Position numbers and translations under genes: made by a program. From Antribacter gilvus (lineage in GTDB: Bacteria; Actinomycetota; Actinomycetes; Actinomycetales; Cellulomonadaceae), in NCBI RefSeq assembly GCF_003946865.1, contig NZ_QXTH01000001.1, positions 1 through 64,000 on the forward strand: a DNA stretch of 64,000 bases, in the 5' to 3' direction. The notes under the pieces are model-generated. The model had not been told where the DNA came from, searched no databases, and saw nothing but the letters and a program-made list of their open reading frames with translations. This document shows, in pieces, positions 1 to 8,900 of the stretch (positions are counted from its first letter, which is position 1; each line of letters opens with the position of its first letter).

Positions 1-44
1 CGACAGCTCCACTTCACAACCGGAGGCCTTCCTCATCCGGTAAC

Positions 45-73
45 CCGAGCCCGTGTCGACATCACGGGCTCGG
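45..73. terminator. Hairpin terminator of a gene left of the window
   Basis: A perfect 11-bp inverted repeat (arms 45-55 and 63-73, 7-nt loop) lies in non-coding sequence at the left edge. No gene is visible from 1 to 203. A terminator for a gene outside the window, or for the leftward acetyltransferase gene ending at 204, is the simplest reading. There is no U-tract, which is common in high-GC actinobacteria. Confidence 0.5.
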
Positions 74-203
74 AACAACCTCCCTGGACATCACAGCTAG
101 ACCTGCAGGCACACCCCTGCGCATGTCGAGCACTGGGGTGGCGCGGACTAGCAGCGACACTCTTCCAGTGGGACATGGGGTTCGTTGATGCAGGATGGGA
201 TGG

Positions 204-911
204 TCATTGCCAGTGAACGGGACGACCGACCTCGACGAATCCAAGCCGGCCGTAAACTCCTTGTCCGATGTCGCTGCTGCTCAACGTAGCCGGCAACTCC
301 GAGGCGAGGGCGAGGACTCGCTGCAGCAGCGCGGTGCCCAGCCCCGCGCCCCGGACCGCGGGTAGGACCGCGACTGCGCTGACGACGAGGCAGGACCTGG
401 TCACCAGACCCAGAGCACCCCCGGCCGGGCGGCCATTCAGTTCTGCGAGCAGGAGCGAAAGACCTGGTTGCCGCTGAGAGCCTGCCGGGTGGAGTTCTCC
501 GGGGCGGCTGGGCGGCCCTCCGTTCGCCTCGAACACCACCCGCTCCCAGGCAATGGTGTCCGAGTCCGAGGTCACTGATCGGATCGTGAACCCGACCGGG
601 AGCGTGTGATCATCCACCGCGCCCGGGGCTCGGTGCATCCACGGGTTCGACTCCGCGCGTCGACGGCTTGGCATGTCGTTCTCATCGAAGGTAGCGAAGG
701 AGTCACACACGGTGCCCTGCACCTCGGCAAGGGCACCCGCCGATGCCGTCATATTCAACGTCACAGCGCCGAGGAGGAAGCGGTGCGGAACTCCCTCCGG
801 GGTCCAGCCGTAGTCGTTGCCCACCGCCCAGGAACTCCCAAGACCCTGGTGGAGCACCCGCTGCAGCTCGCTTTCACCTTCGGCGCACAAGGCCGCACGG
901 GCGTCTGTCAT
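204..911 (-). CDS. GNAT family N-acetyltransferase
   Basis: This 235-aa protein has a C-terminal GNAT fold. The acetyl-CoA pyrophosphate-binding loop is visible as VRGAGLGTALLQR, followed by the final strand segment VYGRLGFVEVGRPV. The N-terminal half, with several Trp residues and a GVPHRFLLGAVTLN stretch, looks like the divergent first half common in two-part actinobacterial GNATs. The substrate cannot be told. I place the start at the ATG at 911 rather than further upstream because a -10-like TAGACT lies 7 nt before it, the pattern of a leaderless mRNA. It diverges from the gene at 1083. Confidence 0.75.
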   Translation of the reverse strand: MTDARAALCAEGESELQRVLHQGLGSSWAVGNDYGWTPEGVPHRFLLGAVTLNMTASAGALAEVQGTVCDSFATFDENDMPSRRRAESNPWMHRAPGAVDDHTLPVGFTIRSVTSDSDTIAWERVVFEANGGPPSRPGELHPAGSQRQPGLSLLLAELNGRPAGGALGLVTRSCLVVSAVAVLPAVRGAGLGTALLQRVLALASELPATLSSSDIGQGVYGRLGFVEVGRPVHWQ

Positions 912-918
912 GGCAAGC

Positions 919-924
919 AGTCTA
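919..924 (-). promoter_or_regulatory. Putative leaderless -10 element (TAGACT)
   Basis: On the minus strand TAGACT is followed by 7 nt and then the ATG at 911, with no Shine-Dalgarno. The same arrangement recurs before several genes of the window. Confidence 0.45.
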
Positions 925-1082
925 GGGAGACTCACCAGGTCTCTCGCTCGCAACCTGCTGCCTTACCTGGGCGTATACATCGACGTTGAGCTCTGGGGCT
1001 ACCCAGAGACCCTCAAGACCGCGAGGCACAGGACGGCCGTCTGGAACCAGTGGCGAGCCACCCGCTCTGCCATCATCACGGG

Positions 1083-1475
1083 ATGGAGCTCCTATGCCGC
1101 CGGTGCCACCGCCCCGTGAGCGTCAGCGCAGCCGGATACGACACATTCGAGCAGATGCACTACATCTGCTTCCACTACGAGTTCGAGCACCGGGGTTTCG
1201 ACGTCGATGAGAGCTGTGGCCTCGCTGGGTGCCCATCGGCCGCATACGGGTCAGGGAAGCAGGCCGTCATCGCGACAGCCAGATCACTTGCGATCGCCGC
1301 TGCGGCCGACGAGCCGTGGACCAACCCAACGTTGCACGAGTACCTCGAAGCTCTCGCTGGTTGGCTCGAGGACTCCGACGGGTACTACCTCAACGTCGTC
1401 GGGCGCCGGACTCCGCCTCAGAACGGCTGGGAGGTGTTCAATGACGCGCTCCAGGCGGCTGCGACCTACGAGTGA
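1083..1475 (+). CDS. DUF7660-like protein with Cys-rich N-terminus
   Basis: This 130-aa protein of unknown function starts with a Cys/His-rich segment (CRRCHRPV, then ICFHYEFEH and CGLAGCPS), a possible metal-binding finger. Its second half, PWTNPTLHEYLEALAGWLED followed by DGYYLNV and WEVFNDALQAAATYE, matches what I recall of the DUF7660 consensus, in which an aromatic-rich helical module closes the protein. A GTG at 1050 in the same frame is an alternative start; the ATG at 1083 is preferred because it directly precedes the cysteine motif. Proteins of this kind are sometimes found near toxins or immunity genes, but no toxin is visible here. Confidence 0.65.
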   Translation: MELLCRRCHRPVSVSAAGYDTFEQMHYICFHYEFEHRGFDVDESCGLAGCPSAAYGSGKQAVIATARSLAIAAAADEPWTNPTLHEYLEALAGWLEDSDGYYLNVVGRRTPPQNGWEVFNDALQAAATYE

Positions 1476-1607
1476 ACCCGCGGCCGCCCACGTTGTGCCC
1501 AACCACGCGGCCACTACACCGCCAGGTGGTCACCCACGGACCCGCTAGTGGCCTTGTAACAAAGGTGGACCGTTTTACAACCTAGGCTGCACGTCCACAG
1601 CGCGCTC

Positions 1608-2972
1608 CTACACCTGCATGTCGACGAAGCGCTGGTAGTGGCCCTGGAAGGCGACGGTGATGACGTCGGTGGGGCCGTTTCGGTGCTTGGCCACGATCAG
1701 GTCGGCCTCACCTGCCCGCGGGGACTCCTTCTCGTAGGCGTCCTCGCGGTGCAAAAGTATGACAACGTCCGCATCCTGCTCAATAGACCCAGACTCTCGC
1801 AAATCAGACATCTGCGGTTTCTTGTCCGTGCGCTGCTCGGGACCACGGTTCAGCTGCGAGATCGCGATGACCGGGACCTCGAGCTCCTTCGCGAGCAGCT
1901 TGAGCGCACGGGAGAACTCGGAGACCTCCTGCTGTCGCGACTCGACGCGCTTGCCGGACGACATCAGCTGGAGGTAGTCGATCACGACGAGCTTGAGGTC
2001 GTGGCGCTGCTTGAGCCGACGGCACTTGGCCCGGATCTCCATGAGCGACATGTTCGGCGAGTCGTCGATGAAGAGCGGCGCGTCCGACACCTTGCCCATG
2101 GTGGCGGCGAGCTTCTGCCAGTCGCCGTCGTCCATCTTTCCTGAGCGCATGCGGGTCAGCGGCACCCGGGCCTCGGCCGCGAGCATACGCATCGTGATCT
2201 CGTTGCGGCTCATCTCGAGCGAGAAGATGACGGCCGCCATGTTGTGGTGGATAGCGGCATGACTCGCCACATTGATGCCCAAAACGGACTTTCCAATTGC
2301 CGGTCGCGCCGCGACCACGATCATCTGGCCCGGGTGCAGGCCGTTCGTGAGCCGGTCGAAGTCCGAGTACCCGGTCGGTACGCCTGTCATGCCCTCGCCG
2401 CGGCCCTGAGCGGCGTCGATCTCGTCGAACGTGGGGCCGATGATCTCGGACAGCGGCAGGTAGTCCTCCGACGCCCGCCGCTCCGTGACCGAGTACAGCT
2501 CGGCCTGGGCGTTGTTGACGATGTCGTCGACCTCGCCGCCGTCGGCGGCGTAGCCCATCTGCACGATGCGGGTCCCGGCTTCGACGAGACGGCGCAGCAC
2601 CGCGCGCTCCCGCACGATGCGGGCGTAGTACCCGGCGTTGGCGGCCGTGGGGACGCCCGCCATGAGGTCGTGGATGTAGGGCGCCCCGCCGATGCGCGCC
2701 AGCTCACCGCGGCGGGCGAGCTCGGCGACGACGGTGATCGCGTCCGCGGGCTCACCTCGCCCGTACAGGTCGATGATCGCCTCGTAGATCGCCTCGTGGG
2801 CCGGGCGGTAGAAGTCGTTGCCGCGGATCTGCTCGATGACGTCAGCGATCGCGTCCTTGGACAGCAGCATGCCGCCCAGCACGCTCATCTCAGCCGCGAT
2901 GTCCTGCGGCGGGGTCCGGTCGAGGCCCGGCGTCCTGGCCGGGGCAAAGCTCTCGAGCTCCTCGATCGACAT
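1608..2972 (-). CDS. dnaB: Replicative DNA helicase DnaB
   Basis: This is the hexameric helicase that unwinds DNA 5'-3' at the replication fork. The N-terminal domain begins with DRTPPQDIAAEMSVLGGMLL, and the RecA-like domain has Walker A RPAIGKS near residue 226, then VVIDYLQLM, ISQLNRGPEQR and the closing DVVILLHRED/RNGPTDVITVAF segments. At 454 aa it has normal length and no intein. I chose the ATG at 2972 because a GGAGG lies 5 nt upstream; an in-frame upstream start exists but lacks this. The gene normally follows rplI in actinobacteria; here about 12 kb of other genes separate the two. It diverges from the MATE gene across a DnaA-box-like cluster. Confidence 0.97.
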   Translation of the reverse strand: MSIEELESFAPARTPGLDRTPPQDIAAEMSVLGGMLLSKDAIADVIEQIRGNDFYRPAHEAIYEAIIDLYGRGEPADAITVVAELARRGELARIGGAPYIHDLMAGVPTAANAGYYARIVRERAVLRRLVEAGTRIVQMGYAADGGEVDDIVNNAQAELYSVTERRASEDYLPLSEIIGPTFDEIDAAQGRGEGMTGVPTGYSDFDRLTNGLHPGQMIVVAARPAIGKSVLGINVASHAAIHHNMAAVIFSLEMSRNEITMRMLAAEARVPLTRMRSGKMDDGDWQKLAATMGKVSDAPLFIDDSPNMSLMEIRAKCRRLKQRHDLKLVVIDYLQLMSSGKRVESRQQEVSEFSRALKLLAKELEVPVIAISQLNRGPEQRTDKKPQMSDLRESGSIEQDADVVILLHREDAYEKESPRAGEADLIVAKHRNGPTDVITVAFQGHYQRFVDMQV

Positions 2973-3071
2973 CCACACCTCCGCTTCACCGTCACTGCGC
3001 GACGTCCGCCGCCCGTCCGGCACCGGGCCCTACATCAGTTCTACTCCGGGTGACCGACACGATCGTGGACC

Positions 3072-3294
3072 TCGTCCACAGGCGTTTCCGCGAACCGCGC
3101 CCGATGACCGTACGGCGGTGTCCCAGGCACCGCAAGGAGACCTGTGGACAGTGGTGTGCACAGGAGTGTGGAAAGGTGGCACCGGGCTGTGCACACAGGG
3201 TGGACAACTCCGTTCACATCTGGGGATAACCCCTGTGTACAACGCCACACACCCCTTCTGACCTGCGACGACACTTCCCTCAGCCTGTGGAGAA
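3072..3294. other. Cluster of DnaA-box-like 9-mers
   Basis: The spacer between dnaB and the MATE gene holds nine sequences close to the actinobacterial DnaA box (TTGTCCACA / TGTGGACAA). They begin at 3072 (TCGTCCACA), 3143 (TGTGGACAG), 3155, 3167, 3188, 3199 (GGTGGACAA), 3221 (TGGGGATAA), 3234 (TGTGTACAA) and 3286 (TGTGGAGAA). By eye each matches 7 or 8 of 9 positions, and all but the first are in the same orientation. The last overlaps the MATE GTG start. No dnaA, dnaN or rpmH is in view, so this may be an autonomous DnaA-binding cluster that titrates DnaA or regulates dnaB, not oriC itself. Confidence 0.6.
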
Positions 3295-4666
3295 AAAGAA
3301 GTTGGGCGACTTGCGCCACACCAGCCCCGAGAGGGCCGTCGACGCGGCTTCCCGGCGCCGCGTCGACCGCGAGATCCTCGCGCTCGCCGTCCCGGCGCTC
3401 GGCGCGCTGGTGGCCGAGCCGCTCTTCGTCCTGGTGGACAGCGCCGTCGTCGGCCACCTCGGCACCCCCCAGCTCGCCGGGCTCTCGCTGGCGAGCAACG
3501 TGCTGCTCACCGTCGTGGGACTCTGCATCTTCCTCGCCTACACGACCACCGCCCAGGTGGCCCGCCTCATGGGCGCCGGCAAGGAGCGCGAGGCGCTCCG
3601 GTCCGGTGTCGACGGGCTCTGGCTCGCCGTCGGCCTTGGTGCGGTGCTCGCCGTCGCCGTGGCGACCACCGCCCCGCTCGCGGTCGATGCGCTGGGGGCC
3701 CGCGGCGACGTCGGGCAGCATGCCGTGACCTATCTGCGGTGGTCCGCGCCCGGCCTGCCCGGGATGCTCCTCGTCCTGGCCGCGACCGGCGTGCTCCGCG
3801 GCCTGAAGGACACGCGCACCCCGCTCGTGGTGGCGACAGCGGGGGCGATCGTCAACGCCGTCCTCAACGTCGTGCTCGTGTACGGGGCGGGCCTGGGGAT
3901 CGCCGGCTCGGGCCTGGGGACGGCCGTGACCCAGCTGGGGATGGGCGCCGTGCTCACCGCCGTGGTGGCCCGCGGGGCGCGCGCCCGCCGGGCGGGCCTG
4001 CGGCCGCACCGTGCCGGCATCCTGTCCGGTGTCGCCGCGGGTGCGCCGCTCCTGGTCCGCACGCTCTCGCTGCGGCTCGCGATCCTGCTCACCGTGGTGG
4101 TCGCCACCGACCTCGGTGACGTGTCGCTTGCCGGCCACCAGGTGGTGAGCTCGCTCTGGGGCCTCGCGGCGTTCGCGCTGGACGCGCTCGCCATCGCCGC
4201 CCAGGCTCTCGTGGGGCACGGCCTGGGCGCGGGCGACGTCGGCCACGTGCGGGGCGTCCTCCGTCGCTGCCTGCAGTGGGGCGTCGGTGCGGGGGCCGCG
4301 ATCGGCCTGGTGCTCGCGGCGGCGGGCTGGTGGATCGCCCCCCTGTTCTCGTCGGACCCGGAGGTGCGCGTCGCCGCGGCCCTCGCCCTGGCGGTCTGCG
4401 GGCTGCTCATGCCCATGGCGGGCTGGGTCTTCGTGCTCGACGGCGTCCTGATCGGCGCCGGTGACGGGCGCTACCTCGCCTGGGCCGGCATGATCACGCT
4501 CGCCGTGTACGTCCCGTTCGCGCTCGCCGTCCAGACCTGGGCGCCCGACGGCGGACCCGGCCTCGCGTGGTTGTGGGCAGCCTTTGCGGGGGTCTTCATG
4601 GCGGCCCGAGCCGTGACCACGGGCCTGCGCGCGCGCGGCACGGCCTGGCTGGTGACCGGCGCCTGA
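3287..4666 (+). CDS. MATE family efflux transporter (DinF-like)
   Basis: This 459-aa polytopic membrane protein has about 12 hydrophobic segments starting near residue 27. The MATE signature region reads LVDSAVVGHLGTPQLAGLSLAS and the second half begins with a similar DLGDVSLAGHQVVSSLW. The family exports cationic drugs or toxic metabolites in exchange for Na+ or H+; the substrate here is unknown. The start is a GTG at 3287 without a clear Shine-Dalgarno; a TTG at 3302 behind a purine-rich stretch is an alternative. It is transcribed away from dnaB. Confidence 0.9.
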   Translation: MEKKKLGDLRHTSPERAVDAASRRRVDREILALAVPALGALVAEPLFVLVDSAVVGHLGTPQLAGLSLASNVLLTVVGLCIFLAYTTTAQVARLMGAGKEREALRSGVDGLWLAVGLGAVLAVAVATTAPLAVDALGARGDVGQHAVTYLRWSAPGLPGMLLVLAATGVLRGLKDTRTPLVVATAGAIVNAVLNVVLVYGAGLGIAGSGLGTAVTQLGMGAVLTAVVARGARARRAGLRPHRAGILSGVAAGAPLLVRTLSLRLAILLTVVVATDLGDVSLAGHQVVSSLWGLAAFALDALAIAAQALVGHGLGAGDVGHVRGVLRRCLQWGVGAGAAIGLVLAAAGWWIAPLFSSDPEVRVAAALALAVCGLLMPMAGWVFVLDGVLIGAGDGRYLAWAGMITLAVYVPFALAVQTWAPDGGPGLAWLWAAFAGVFMAARAVTTGLRARGTAWLVTGA

Positions 4667-4676
4667 GCCGGGGGCG

Positions 4677-5573
4677 TCAGGCCGCCACCATGAGCCGGTA
4701 GCCCACCCCGCGCACCGAGGCGACCTCGAGGTCCCGCACGGTCGTGAGGCGCTTGCGGAGGCGCTTCACGGCGGAGGTGACATGGTCCGGGTCGCCCAGG
4801 TACTCGCTGTTCCACACGGTGGCCGTGAGCTCGGCGAAGGACCACACCCGGTCGACACGCGACGCGAGCACGGCGAGGAGGTCGAACTCGCGCACCGAGA
4901 GGTGGATCCGGCGGCCGTACGCCGTCACCTCGCGGGTGGCGGGGTCCAGCACGAGCGGGCCGCGCACGAGCGGCGCGGGACGTTCGACGAGGTTGTGGAC
5001 CATGGGGACACGCCCCGCACCCGTGGAGAACCGGGGCCGGAGGCTGAGGTTCGGGACGCCGCGCCGTATCGAGGGGACGCGGCGGACGGTGCCCGCCGAC
5101 CCCGCCGCCGCAATTGCCCCCGCCGCCGCCCCCGTCTCCCCCGCACCCGCCGCCGCACCCGCCGCCGTGCCTGCCGCAGTGTGGGCGGCCTGCGTGGGTG
5201 CAGGCCGGTGGCCTCTCGGTCCCGGTGCCCGGACCACGGGGATCGCCAGCGTTGCCGCCGCGTTCCATGCGCCGGCTCTGCTCCGTCCCTCGGCGGCGCC
5301 CTGCGGGCTGACCGTGAGAGGCGGGGCGACGTCGGGACCTGTCGGTACCGGCACGGGGTCCGCCGGGACCACGCTGACCGCCCGCGGGCCGGGCGCTCCG
5401 GCTGCCCTGGGGGCAGGCGGGCCGAGCAGCGCCCGTGCGCCCTCGGTGTCGGCGGTGGCGAGCACGACGCCGTGCCCCCGGAGAAGCCGTGCGATCTCGC
5501 TGACCTGGCTGAGTGTCAGGCCGACGCAGACGACGTATCCGCCGTCCGCGCCCGCCACGGGCTCGTGCGTCAT
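4677..5573 (-). CDS. Orphan winged-helix (OmpR/PhoB-type) regulator
   Basis: The last 95 or so residues of this 298-aa protein form an OmpR/PhoB-type DNA-binding domain: RIHLSVREFDLLAVL, then the recognition-helix region DHVTSAVKRLRKRL and the wing VASVRGVGYRLMVAA. The first 50 residues (GYVVCVGLTLSQVSEIARLL) have a strand-helix look but no receiver Asp, and the middle 130 residues are an Ala/Gly/Pro-rich linker. No kinase is adjacent. An AGGGAGG lies upstream of the ATG at 5573. It converges with the MATE gene and diverges from the subtilase gene, which it could regulate (inference). Confidence 0.85.
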   Translation of the reverse strand: MTHEPVAGADGGYVVCVGLTLSQVSEIARLLRGHGVVLATADTEGARALLGPPAPRAAGAPGPRAVSVVPADPVPVPTGPDVAPPLTVSPQGAAEGRSRAGAWNAAATLAIPVVRAPGPRGHRPAPTQAAHTAAGTAAGAAAGAGETGAAAGAIAAAGSAGTVRRVPSIRRGVPNLSLRPRFSTGAGRVPMVHNLVERPAPLVRGPLVLDPATREVTAYGRRIHLSVREFDLLAVLASRVDRVWSFAELTATVWNSEYLGDPDHVTSAVKRLRKRLTTVRDLEVASVRGVGYRLMVAA

Positions 5574-5991
5574 GGACCACCCTCCCTGACGACGCTGACT
5601 TTCAGGGTGTTCGGGACCGCGGATGCGGAGCCCGCACCGAGTCTTGCCCGAAACCGTACCGTCGAGGTCAATTGTTGGTTACCGTCCGGTGACGGGGCGA
5701 AATTGGCGTATTCCTGCCTGGATGGCGGGTTTGTGCAGTCGAGGGGTGAAGTTCAAGCAACTGCCCTTGAAGTGGGACGGTTCTGTCCGGTATGCGCACA
5801 ACGCTCAGTAGGCGGTCCGTCGGTGTTCCGACCGCAAAGTGTCCGTCGGCTGACGGGTAACTGCCCTTAACCTGACCGACGACCAACCTTGTTGCTCCGG
5901 ACGACTAACGCGACGGTAGGTGAGGCCCACGACCGTGGGTCGTCGCATGCACGCCCGCCTACCGGAGGGTGTGCTCGCACCTGGAGGCCTC
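5574..5991. other. Divergent intergenic region with 10-bp direct repeat
   Basis: This spacer of about 420 bp between the winged-helix gene and the subtilase gene has lower GC than its flanks and should hold both promoters. The 10-mer AACTGCCCTT occurs at 5759 and again at 5859, exactly 100 bp apart. The second copy lies in GGGTAACTGCCCTTAACC about 130 bp before the protease start. I see no coding frame or riboswitch. Confidence 0.4.
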
Positions 5992-8900
5992 ATGCACCGT
6001 CGCACCATGCTGGCGAGGCGCGGGGCGGTCGCTGTCACAGCGCTCGCCTCACTCGTCGTCGCCTCAGCGCTCGGCGTCGCCCCGGCGATCGCCGCGCCGT
6101 CACCGACAGCGCCGCTACCGACATCGTTGTCGGCAGCGGACGTGGCTGTCGCAGCGGAGGACAAGCTCACGACAACCGCACGGGACCGGCTCGAAGCCGG
6201 CACAGCCGACTTCTGGGTCAAGATGGCCGACACCACAGACCTCTCGACGGCGAGGGGGATCGTCAGCTGGGCTGATCGCGGCCAGTTCGTCTACGACGCG
6301 CTGACCAAGACGGCCGAGGCGTCACAGGCTGGAACCGTTGCCGAGCTCCAGGCTGTCGGGGCCGAGTACGAAACCTTCTGGATCAGCAACCGCATCCTCG
6401 TCAAGGCCGGCACCCTCAAGCTCGCCACCTCGCTCGCCGCCAGCGCCGAGGTGAAGGAGATCCACGAGACGGAGACGCTGGAGGCACCGGAGCCCGTCGA
6501 GGCGGCGCCCTCGGGCCCCGTCGGCCTGGACGCCCCGGAGTGGGGTCTCAACGCGATCCGCGCCCCCGAGGCATGGGCCATGGGCGTGACGGGCGAAGGC
6601 ATCGTGGTGTCGAGCGTCGACTCCGGCGTCCAGTACGACCACCCCGCGCTGGTGAACCAGTACCGCGGCAACGACGGCGACGGTACGTTCACGCACGACT
6701 ACAACTGGTTCGACACGTCCGGCCGATGCGGCGGCGTCCCCTGTGACTTCGCGGCGGCCAGCAGCCACGGCACCCACACCATGGGCACCATGCTCGGGTC
6801 CGACGGAGGCTCCAACCAGATCGGCGTCGCCCCCGGGGCCCGGTGGATCGAGTCCAACGGCTGCGACACCTGCTCGGACGCCGACCTGATCCAGGCCGGC
6901 CAGTGGATCACCGCGCCGACCAACCTCGCGGGCACGAGCCCCGACCCGGCCAAGCGCCCGCACGTGGTGAACAACTCGTGGGGCATCTCGACGGCGGGCG
7001 TCATCGACCCCGAGTGGTACATGGACGTCACCGCGGCCTGGGAGGCGGCGGGCATCTTCGCCGTCTGGTCCGCGGGCAACAAGGGCCCGACGTGCGACAC
7101 GACGTCGTCGCCCGGCGCGAACCTCTCGTCCTACTCCGTGGGCGCGCTGCAGTCGAACGGCACCATCGCGTCCTTCTCCTCGCGCGGCGAGGGCGAGGGC
7201 GGCCAGATCAAGCCGCACATCGCGGCGCCGGGCGCGGCCGTGCGCTCGTCGATCATCAACGGGCAGTACGGCAACCTGTCGGGCACGTCGATGGCTGCGC
7301 CGCACGTGGCGGGCGCGGTCGCTCTCCTGTGGAGCTACGCCCCGGCTCTCGTCGGTGACGTCACCGAGACGCGCCGCCTGCTCGACGCGTCCGCCGTCGA
7401 CACCAGCGACACCACCTGCGGTGGCACCGCGGCGGACAACAACGTGTACGGCGAGGGCAAGCTCGACGTGGTCCGCCTCCTCGAGCTCGCACCGCTCTCC
7501 GCCGGGACCGTCGCCGGAACGGTGACCGGGGCCGGCGCGCCGGTCGCCGGGGCGACAGTCGTCCTCGACGGCTCGACCGACCGCACGGTCACCACTGGCG
7601 CCGACGGCACCTTCTCCGTCAGCGTCGAGGTCGGTGACTACACCGTCTCCGCCTCTGCGTTCGGCTTCGTCACCGAGTCGACCACGGCGACCGTCGCGAT
7701 CGACGCGACCACGACCGTGGACTTCGACCTGGCCGCGGCCTCGCGCTACGCCGTCTCGGGCACGGTCACCGACAAGCTGGCGGGCGGAGCCGTGAGCGGC
7801 GCCACCGTCACGCTCGCGCCGGGCAGCCTCAGCACCACGACGGCCGCGGACGGCACGTTCTCCTTCCCGGCCGTCCCGGCCGGGACCTACACGCTGGGGA
7901 CGCCGGGCAGCGCCTGCGCGGACGCCTCCAGCACCAGCGTCGTGGTCGACGGCAACGAGACCGTCCCGGTCAAGATCTCCTTCAGGTACGACGGCGGCGG
8001 CTACTTCTGCTCCGTCGGTACCGGCGGATTCGTGGCAGGCGACACCAAGCTGACCCTGACGGGCGACGACGTGGCCACCTCGGTGCCCCTGCCGTTCGCC
8101 TTCCCGCTCTACGGCACGGACTACAGCACCGCGTTCGTGTCCTCGAACGGCTTCCTGAACTTCCTCGCGAGCGCGACGTCGCTGAGCAACGTGGCGATCC
8201 CGGCCGCGGGGGTTCCCAACGCCGCGCTCTACCCGTTCTGGGACGACCTGCTCATCGACTCGTCGGCGGGCGTCTACACGGCGACGAGCACGATCGGCGG
8301 CGTCCAGGCGTTCACTCTCGAGTGGCGCAACGTCCGGAAGTACAGCCCGTCGACCGACCGGGTGAACTTCTCCGTCACGATGTTCGAGGACGGCAAGGTT
8401 GTCTACGGCTACGGCGACCTCACGGAGACCGCCACGGCCAAGGGCAGCTCGGCCACGGTGGGCCTGGAGAACGCGAACGGCACCATCGCGTCGCAGTTCT
8501 CCTACAACACTGCCGGGCTGTCGGACGGCATGTCGATCACGTACGACCTCGCCCCCATGGGCACGGTGTCCGGCGTCGTCAAGGACTACAACACCAAGGC
8601 GGGCATCGCCGGGGCCGACGTGGTCCTGACCGCCGCGGACGGCAGGTCCACGACGCTCACGACGGGCGCCGACGGCACCTACTCCACCGCCCTCGTGATC
8701 GGCCGGTATGCGCTGGCGTTCTCGGCCGACGCCTACCAGGGCGTCTCGCGGAACATCACGGTGACCGACGGCGGCGCGCTCGTCTCGAACGCCCAGCTCA
8801 AGGCGGGCAGGCTGGTCGTCAGCACCACGGCGATCACCTCCAGCCTCGCGATGGGCGGCTCGGTCTCCCGGAACGTCCGGGTCACCAACACGGGCTCCGC

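Noticed and set aside
3072-3294. Chromosomal origin oriC
   Set aside because: DnaA-box-like sites are present, but dnaA, dnaN, rpmH and par genes are absent and no AT-rich unwinding region is seen, so I keep it as a DnaA-box cluster only.
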